Assembly (NCBI GenBank): GCA_051004815.1
Contig: JBPCJY010000094.1
Coordinates: forward strand, 1 to 11,770
Source: JBBQXY01 sp051004815
GTDB lineage: Bacteria > Chloroflexota > Ktedonobacteria > Ktedonobacterales > Ktedonobacteraceae
Direction of reading: 5' to 3'
DNA: 11,770 nt
Positions 6,581 through 11,770 of this stretch are shown here, one piece after another (positions within the stretch are counted from its first letter, which is position 1; the number at the start of each line of letters is the position of its first letter). The position numbers and the translations under genes were made by a program. The notes under the pieces are model-generated. The model was given only the letters and a program-made list of their open reading frames with translations, ran no database searches and was not told the DNA's origin.

Positions 6581-6628
6581 TGGGGACACCCCAGACCCCG
6601 GCAGAGGGTGCGCCCTCTGCACTCCCCA
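6581..6628. repeat. Compound palindromic element, REP-like
   Basis: TGGGGA (6581-6586) can pair with TCCCCA (6623-6628) and encloses a second hairpin, GCAGAGGG (6601-6608) with CCCTCTGC (6613-6620). Alternatively TGGGG (6581-6585) folds locally on CCCCA (6589-6593). G/C-rich nested palindromes in intergenic gaps are typical of dispersed REP-like elements. Whether this one is repeated elsewhere in the genome cannot be seen here. Together with the 22-bp hairpin it fills most of the 144-base gap. Confidence 0.5.
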
Positions 6629-6648
6629 AAGGGCTGGCGATCCTATTT

Positions 6649-9600
6649 TTACTTTTTCATTATCCAGGCAAGAACGCCACCTAGTACTGCCAGCAGTGTT
6701 ATTACAAGCGCGGGTACGAGGAGTTGTTTTTGCGTGTGTAGCGCACGTTGCTGGTTGGTGGGCATGAAGTGCTGTTCAGGATATTCTCTGGTAGTGTTAT
6801 TTTCCCTTTCGTGTAGTGCCATTTGTAAAACCTGGGCCAGGTGCATGGCCTGACGGTCAGTAGTCTGGGCGATTTGTTCACGGCAACTGAAGCCATCGGC
6901 GATAATGAGCGTCTCCTTTTCGGCCTGGCGCACGGCTGGCAGCAGCACGCGTTCTCCTACTTTGAGCGCAATGTCATAGTGATCTTTTTCAAAACCGAAG
7001 GCACCGGCCATGCCACAACAGCCAGTATCGGGTACCTGGTAGTCGAGACCCAGCTTAGAGAGGATCGCCTCCTCGTCTTTCATTTTCATGATGGCTTTAT
7101 GGTGGCAATGACCATGCACAACGGCTTTGCGTTGCAGCCTGGGGGGCTGATAATGAGCTACTTTTTGCTCAAGAAATTCACTGAGCAGGAAGGATTGCTG
7201 TGCGAGTCGTTTGGCATCCTCATCGTGTGGCAGGATATTGAGCAGTTCGTCGCGGAAAACAGCGACGCAACTTGGCTCCAGTCCAACCAATGGTATGCCT
7301 GCCTCGATCTGTGGGCGCAAGGTTTCTAGTATCTGGCGCAACAGGTGTTCCGCCATGTCCAGGAATCCATAGTCGTAGAGTGGACGCCCACAGCAGAGGG
7401 ATTGTTCTGGCACGATGATCTGGTAGCCTGCCGCTTCCAGTACCTCAACCGCCGCGATAGCGGTTTCCGGGTGGAAGTTATTATTGAACGTATCGGGCCA
7501 GAGGATAAGTTGCGGCTTGCCAACATTTTTGGGTTTGCGTTGCTTAAACCATTGCTTGAAGGTCTGGGGAGCAAAAGCTGGTACGTCTCGTTGTGGTGCA
7601 ATGCCCGCGACCGCTTTAGCCATGTTGCGCAAGATGGGTGTATGTGTAAAGAAGTTGGCGACGCCTGGAGCGATGCTTGCCAACCGAGACCACCAGTAAA
7701 TCCAGCCCATCGAGTAGCCTGTGACTGGCCGCAGCTTCCCTTCATAGTAGTGGGAGAGGAATTCGGCTTTGTAGGTTGCCATGTCCACATTGACAGGGCA
7801 ATCACTTTTGCACCCTTTACAGGCCAGGCAAAGGTCTAACGCGTCTTTCATAGCAGGGCTTTTCCAGCCGTCTTGTAATGGATTGCCTTGTAGTATTTCG
7901 AAGAGCAATCTAGCACGACCGCGGGTTGAATCCTTTTCCTCGCGTGTGACCATAAAGCTGGGACACATGGTGCCACCCTCTAAGTGGCGGCATTTGCCCA
8001 CGCCGATGCAGCGCAAGGAGGCGCGAGCGAGGCTGCCGTTATCTTCAACAAAGGCAAAGTGTGTTGGCAGTTGTTTGGGCTGATAATTGGCACCCAGGCG
8101 TAGATTTTCGTCAATGCGGTAGGCGTTGACCATCTTGCCGGGGTTCATTTTCCAAGTGGGGTCCCAGATGGACTTAAACTCGCGGAAAGCCTCAATCAGT
8201 TCGTCACCGTACATCTTGGGCAATAGCTCTGCTCGCGCCTGTCCATCGCCGTGTTCACCGGAGAGGGAGCCGCCGTATTTGATGACGATATCTGCTGCAT
8301 CAAACATAAAGTGACGGAACTTCTGAATACCCGCGCTGGTCTCAAGGTCAAAGCTGACGCGAGTATGGATACAACCTTGCCCAAAGTGTCCATAAAAGGC
8401 CCAGCGATAGCCATAGCGGGTCAACAAGTCGCGCAGATCACGTAAATACGCTCCAACCTTGTCGGGGGGAACGGCGGAATCTTCCCAACCTGGCCAGGCA
8501 TCTGGCTCTCCAGGCACACGTCCAGTAGCTCCCAGGGCGGATTCGCGTACCAGCCAAACATCCTTTGCCTTCTTGGGATCAGCGAAGAGTTTCATATTGG
8601 GCGCGTTATCCTGGCTCTTTAGCTTTTCCAGTAAATTCTTTGCTTGCTCATCGGCTTGTTGACGGGTATCACTGCCAAACTCGACGAGGAGCCAACCGCC
8701 ACCAGAGGGTAATAAGGCAATATCGGCAGGCAACAGATGCAGTTTTTTAGCATTTTCGATCATTTTGTCGTCCATACCTTCCAAAGCAATAGGCTCAAAG
8801 GCCAATATCTCTGGAATATGATCGGTTGCCTGGTAGATATCGGGATAGCCCAGGACAAGCAGAGTGCGAGCGGGTGGACTACTTACTAGGCGTGTGGTTG
8901 CCTCCAGCACGGTGACACAGGTACTTTCCGTGCCAACTAAGGCACCGGCAACGTTGAAGCCATTTTCTGGTAACAATTGATCCAGGTTGTAGCCAGAGAC
9001 ACGCCGTGGAATTTTGGGGAAACGCGCTCGAATCAGGTCGGCATACTTGTCGCGTAAAGCTTTGAGCCGAGCGTAGATTTCGCCACGACGCCCACCCTCC
9101 TGGATGATGCGTGCAAGTTCCTCATCACTGGTCTTGCCAACGCGCAAACGCAGACCTTCGTAGGTGAGGACATCAAGCTCATCAATGTTATCGACTGTTT
9201 TGCCTGCCATTTGTGAATGCGTGCCACATGAATCGTTGCCGATCATGCCACCGAGTGTGCAGCGGTCATGTGTGGCCGGGTCTGGTCCGTAGGTGAGATG
9301 ATACTTTTCTGCCGCATCGCGGAGATCATCGAGGATTGTTCCCGGCTGCACACGCGCTGACTTACCTTTGGGGTCGATCTCAATGACAGTGTTCATATAT
9401 TTGGACATGTCGATGACGACTGCCACATTGCAGCATTGACCGGCAAGACTGGTCGCACCGCCGCGTGAAAAAATGGGCGCACCGTAGCGATGGCAGAGGG
9501 AGACCGTTGCAATGACATCATCCACATCTTTGGGGATGACGACGCCAATGGGTACCTGCCGGTAATTGGAGGCATCAGTGCTATAGAGCGCACGGCTGCC

Positions 9601-9753
9601 ATCGTCAAAGCGCACTTCGCCCTGAATATCTGTGCGCAGTTCACGCTCTAATGCACTGACATCAATGTCTGAGGCAGACATTTTGCCGCCACGCACATTG
9701 CTTTTAGCGAGATGCGTATGGTTATTTTCGTTGAGTACCACGACGTGTTTCAC
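6649..9753 (-). CDS. FAD/iron-sulfur D-2-hydroxyacid dehydrogenase with C-terminal membrane helix
   Basis: This 1034-residue fusion resembles the D-lactate/D-2-hydroxyglutarate dehydrogenases of the YdiJ type. The N-terminal half is an FAD-linked oxidase: SRGGATSLAGQ (96-106) and GGMIGNDSCGTHS (168-180) form the PCMH FAD site. HFGQGCIH (456-463) and GGSLSGEHGDGQAR (494-507) belong to the FAD-oxidase C domain. The iron-sulfur part follows, with Cys582, Cys588 and Cys597 and then CLACKGCKSDCP (642-653). Two cysteine-rich CCG modules come next (CCGRP at 787-791, CCGMAG at 912-917), with HGHCHHK between them (880-886). It should oxidise a 2-hydroxyacid to a 2-oxoacid and pass electrons through FAD and clusters. 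Residues 1010-1031 form a clear hydrophobic helix ending in KK, not expected in this family, which should anchor it to the membrane. I prefer the GTG at 9753, preceded by AGAAGGGA. An ATG at 9681 (residue 25) is possible. Confidence 0.88.
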   Translation of the reverse strand: MKHVVVLNENNHTHLAKSNVRGGKMSASDIDVSALERELRTDIQGEVRFDDGSRALYSTDASNYRQVPIGVVIPKDVDDVIATVSLCHRYGAPIFSRGGATSLAGQCCNVAVVIDMSKYMNTVIEIDPKGKSARVQPGTILDDLRDAAEKYHLTYGPDPATHDRCTLGGMIGNDSCGTHSQMAGKTVDNIDELDVLTYEGLRLRVGKTSDEELARIIQEGGRRGEIYARLKALRDKYADLIRARFPKIPRRVSGYNLDQLLPENGFNVAGALVGTESTCVTVLEATTRLVSSPPARTLLVLGYPDIYQATDHIPEILAFEPIALEGMDDKMIENAKKLHLLPADIALLPSGGGWLLVEFGSDTRQQADEQAKNLLEKLKSQDNAPNMKLFADPKKAKDVWLVRESALGATGRVPGEPDAWPGWEDSAVPPDKVGAYLRDLRDLLTRYGYRWAFYGHFGQGCIHTRVSFDLETSAGIQKFRHFMFDAADIVIKYGGSLSGEHGDGQARAELLPKMYGDELIEAFREFKSIWDPTWKMNPGKMVNAYRIDENLRLGANYQPKQLPTHFAFVEDNGSLARASLRCIGVGKCRHLEGGTMCPSFMVTREEKDSTRGRARLLFEILQGNPLQDGWKSPAMKDALDLCLACKGCKSDCPVNVDMATYKAEFLSHYYEGKLRPVTGYSMGWIYWWSRLASIAPGVANFFTHTPILRNMAKAVAGIAPQRDVPAFAPQTFKQWFKQRKPKNVGKPQLILWPDTFNNNFHPETAIAAVEVLEAAGYQIIVPEQSLCCGRPLYDYGFLDMAEHLLRQILETLRPQIEAGIPLVGLEPSCVAVFRDELLNILPHDEDAKRLAQQSFLLSEFLEQKVAHYQPPRLQRKAVVHGHCHHKAIMKMKDEEAILSKLGLDYQVPDTGCCGMAGAFGFEKDHYDIALKVGERVLLPAVRQAEKETLIIADGFSCREQIAQTTDRQAMHLAQVLQMALHERENNTTREYPEQHFMPTNQQRALHTQKQLLVPALVITLLAVLGGVLAWIMKK

Positions 9754-9762
9754 CGGTTCTGT

Positions 9763-9770
9763 TCCCTTCT
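9763..9770 (-). promoter_or_regulatory. Ribosome binding site favouring a GTG start
   Basis: The minus strand reads AGAAGGGA nine bases before the GTG at 9753. The alternative ATG at 9681 has only a weak GGCGG upstream. The first 24 residues carry no recognisable domain, so the choice rests on this site. Confidence 0.5.
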
Positions 9771-9798
9771 GTTATATTAATGATGAGTTTTAACAAAT

Positions 9799-10911
9799 TT
9801 ACACCGCGTAGTGCGCGGCATCGGAACGTTTGAGTTCCAGACCGAGGCCGGGGCGAGTCAGGTCGGGATGTAACGCTCCTTGCACTGGTGTCAGAACGCC
9901 ATCAAAGAACATATGCTCAATACGGGCGTGATCGTGAAAGTATTCCAGGTGCCGGAATGAGTTGAGCGCACAGCATGGATGAACGTGTAGCGATGGCCCG
10001 CAGTGTGCCGATAATTGCATCGAACGCGCCTCAACGAGCGCACCAACACGCATGAAGCCAGTGATACCGGCACAGCGCGAGGCATCGGCCTGCAATACAT
10101 CCACCGCCTCTGCTTCCAGCATGTGACGGAAGTACCACAAATCATAGCCATACTCACCGGCGGCGATGTCCATACCGACGGGAGCGCGGTCACGTATCAA
10201 ATGGAGACCGGCCAGGTCATCGGATGAAACAGGCTCCTCAAACCAGGTGACTCCTAGCTTAGCAAAGCCTTCCGCCATGGCCAATGCTTGTTTACGGCTA
10301 TACGCGCCGTTGGCATCGACAAAAAGCTCCACATCTGGCCCAATCGCCTCGCGTGCGTTCGCGACCCTGCTAAAATCATCGTCTGGATGGCGACCGATTT
10401 TCATTTTCACGCGGGGAATGCCGTCGGCAGCCCAGTCGCCCAGCTGCCTTTGCAGTTGCTCCCGTGAGTAAGAGGTGAAGCCGCCACTGCCATAGACAGG
10501 CGCGCTCTCGCGTACCGCACCCAACAGGGTAACGAGTGGCAGTTGTAACAGACGAGCCTTCAGGTCCCAGAGAGCGATATCCACGGCGGCAATCGCCATT
10601 GAGGCGATACCGGGACGACCAAGATTGCGAATAGACTCGACCATAGCTAGCCATGTTCCCGGTACGGACATAGCATCGCGACCAATGACCACTTCTGACA
10701 ATAGTTCCTTGATGAGCCGCGCCGTTGACAGGTCGGCATAGGTGTAACCGAGGCTTGTAATGCCACCGGCGGTTGCTTCTACCAGAACGAGCGTTGTCTT
10801 GTCCCAGATAATTGTGCCATCCGACTCTGGAGAGTCGGTAGGCACCGTATAAGCAGAGACATCCAGCCGCTCGATAGCAACCACGTTGTTGCTGTATCTC
10901 GTGCTTGGCAT
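9799..10911 (-). CDS. Enolase-superfamily enzyme, mandelate racemase subgroup (acid-sugar dehydratase-like)
   Basis: This 370-residue enzyme has a capping domain (about 10-130) and a TIM barrel (about 140-350). All key residues of the mandelate racemase subgroup are present: the KxK pair Lys169/Lys171 in VKMKIG, and the metal ligands Asp199 (VDANGAY), Glu225 (WFEEPV) and Glu253 (AAGEYGYD). The general acid-base pair is Asp276 (QADASRCAGITG) with His303 (LSAHCGPS), and Glu323 sits at the position of Glu317 of mandelate racemase. It should abstract the proton alpha to a carboxylate, and most such enzymes dehydrate sugar acids to 2-keto-3-deoxy acids. The substrate is unknown. It starts six bases after the thiamine-diphosphate gene, with AAAGGA lying over that gene's stop, and ends 45 bases before the FAD/iron-sulfur gene. 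A 2-hydroxy or 2-keto acid could link these neighbours, but that is inference. Confidence 0.88.
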   Translation of the reverse strand: MPSTRYSNNVVAIERLDVSAYTVPTDSPESDGTIIWDKTTLVLVEATAGGITSLGYTYADLSTARLIKELLSEVVIGRDAMSVPGTWLAMVESIRNLGRPGIASMAIAAVDIALWDLKARLLQLPLVTLLGAVRESAPVYGSGGFTSYSREQLQRQLGDWAADGIPRVKMKIGRHPDDDFSRVANAREAIGPDVELFVDANGAYSRKQALAMAEGFAKLGVTWFEEPVSSDDLAGLHLIRDRAPVGMDIAAGEYGYDLWYFRHMLEAEAVDVLQADASRCAGITGFMRVGALVEARSMQLSAHCGPSLHVHPCCALNSFRHLEYFHDHARIEHMFFDGVLTPVQGALHPDLTRPGLGLELKRSDAAHYAV

Positions 10912-10917
10912 TTGTGC

Positions 10918-11770
10918 TTATCCTTTGTGAGGGATGATACCCTCAAACACACTCTTAATAGACTCTTTAATAATGCCGCCTTCATTTGGATCGCCCTTTA
11001 ACAGCGCAGAAGCATAGTTTTTCGCTTCCTCAAAGCTGATGTGTGGCGGTATCGTGGTAATATCACCAGAGACATACGCCTCGAAGATCACAGGGCGGTC
11101 AGCGGAAAGAGCGGCGTCCCATGCTGCGCCAACATCCTCTGGCTTGTCCACACGAATGCCTTTGAGTCCAAGCGAATCGGCGTAACTCGCATAGGGGAAA
11201 TCCGGCAGGTCCTGTGTTGCTGGCAGCTTTGGATTACCCGCTTCGATACGCATCTCCCAGGTCACTTGATTCAAGTCGCGGTTGTTGAGGACCAGAAAGA
11301 TGAGTCGCGGATCACTCCATTGTTGCCAGTACTTTTTGACGGTGATCATGGCCGCGAGGCCATTCATCTGCATGGCGCCATCGCCCGTCAGAGCTATGGG
11401 GATGCGGTCAGGATAGGCGAACTTGGCGGCAATGGCATACGGCACGGCTGGCCCCATCGTGGCAAGACTGCCTGAAAGGGAGCCCATCATGCCACGGCGC
11501 ATTTTGATGGTATTGCCATACCAGTTGGTGGCGGTTCCCGCATCACCAGTCAAAATGATGTTCTCATGAAGCCGCTGCGAAAGCTCCCAGAAGACACGCT
11601 GTGGATTGAGAGGATCGGCACTTTCCATCGAGCGAGCTTCGATCACTTTCCACCAGTCGTGGTAGTCGGCTTCGATCTTTTCGCGCCAGGAGCGATCTGT
11701 TTTCCGCTGTAGGTAAGGAATGAGCGCACGCAGTGTCTCGGTGCTATCGCCAATCAGGTTGAGTTCCATG
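10918..11770 (-). CDS. Thiamine-diphosphate enzyme, pyruvate oxidase/acetolactate synthase-like (partial, 3' part)
   Basis: The frame is open at the right edge, so only the last roughly 283 residues are seen, about half of a normal 550-600-residue enzyme. The ATG at 11769 is almost certainly internal, because ELNLIGDSTETLRALIP is typical of the end of the central domain. The C-terminal ThDP-binding domain begins near residue 55. LTGDAGTATNW (73-83), GSLSGSLATMGPAVPYAIAAKF (96-117, here two overlapping signatures) and GDGAMQMN (129-136) to LNN (161-163) form the cofactor and magnesium site. The family decarboxylates a 2-oxoacid, with oxidation or carboligation as the next step. The parts that would show an FAD site or set substrate choice lie outside the window. 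It is the first visible gene of the array, six bases from the enolase-superfamily gene. Confidence 0.85.
   Translation of the reverse strand, partial: MELNLIGDSTETLRALIPYLQRKTDRSWREKIEADYHDWWKVIEARSMESADPLNPQRVFWELSQRLHENIILTGDAGTATNWYGNTIKMRRGMMGSLSGSLATMGPAVPYAIAAKFAYPDRIPIALTGDGAMQMNGLAAMITVKKYWQQWSDPRLIFLVLNNRDLNQVTWEMRIEAGNPKLPATQDLPDFPYASYADSLGLKGIRVDKPEDVGAAWDAALSADRPVIFEAYVSGDITTIPPHISFEEAKNYASALLKGDPNEGGIIKESIKSVFEGIIPHKG

Noticed and set aside
6841..7839. Two plus-strand open frames of about 160 codons each
   Set aside because: Both are opposite the well-supported FAD/iron-sulfur gene; the translations show no domain and no ribosome site was found.
9754..9798. AT-rich gap with TTGTTA and TATAAC on the minus strand, considered as a promoter
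   Set aside because: The two boxes are only about 14 bases apart, too close for a usual sigma-70 promoter, and the gap fits a simple intra-operon spacer.
11041..11475. Plus-strand open frame of 144 codons
   Set aside because: It is antisense to the conserved ThDP-binding domain and shows no family features.
1..11770. Defence system, CRISPR array, transposon or prophage
   Set aside because: All eight coding regions are metabolic or redox proteins; no spaced repeats, transposase, integrase, nuclease or tRNA-like sequence was seen.

Overview
The window carries eight genes, all read right to left (minus strand), packed into what looks like one or two operons. No RNA gene, CRISPR array, transposase or phage gene was seen. 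The base composition is moderate in G+C. The combination of dehydrogenases resembles environmental, aerobic, multi-layered heterotrophs. The style of the proteins and the palindromic intergenic elements remind me of Chloroflexota (Ktedonobacteria). No taxonomic marker gene is present, so that placement is only a guess.

Layout in transcription order, from high to low coordinates: (1) the C-terminal half of a thiamine-diphosphate enzyme of the pyruvate oxidase/acetolactate synthase family, cut by the window end; (2) an enolase-superfamily enzyme of the mandelate racemase subgroup with a complete active site; (3) a 1034-residue FAD plus iron-sulfur 2-hydroxyacid dehydrogenase with an added C-terminal membrane helix; (4) a 144-base gap holding a near-perfect long hairpin and a second palindromic element; (5) an integral membrane protein made of two copies of the same four-helix unit; (6) a gluconate 2-dehydrogenase subunit 3-like protein, translationally coupled to (5); (7) a GMC flavin dehydrogenase with a three-cysteine [3Fe-4S]-type motif; (8) an M24 (creatinase/aminopeptidase P fold) protein that has lost most of its metal ligands; (9) a type II NADH dehydrogenase. 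The last 230 bases contain no gene, but hold a hairpin, a short direct repeat and two long homopolymer runs.

The common theme is flavin-based oxidation of organic acids, sugars or alcohols, with electrons passed to the membrane. Genes 5 to 7 form the most interesting unit. They look like a direct-electron-transfer type GMC dehydrogenase (catalytic subunit plus small hitchhiker-type subunit), but without the multihaem cytochrome c subunit and without any Tat signal. The duplicated membrane protein, with histidines conserved at the same positions in both halves, stands where the electron-accepting subunit would be expected. The idea that it is the membrane anchor or electron acceptor is an inference and has not been shown. 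The second notable point is the M24 protein, which keeps the fold motifs but lacks three of the five metal ligands, so it is unlikely to be an ordinary Xaa-Pro peptidase.
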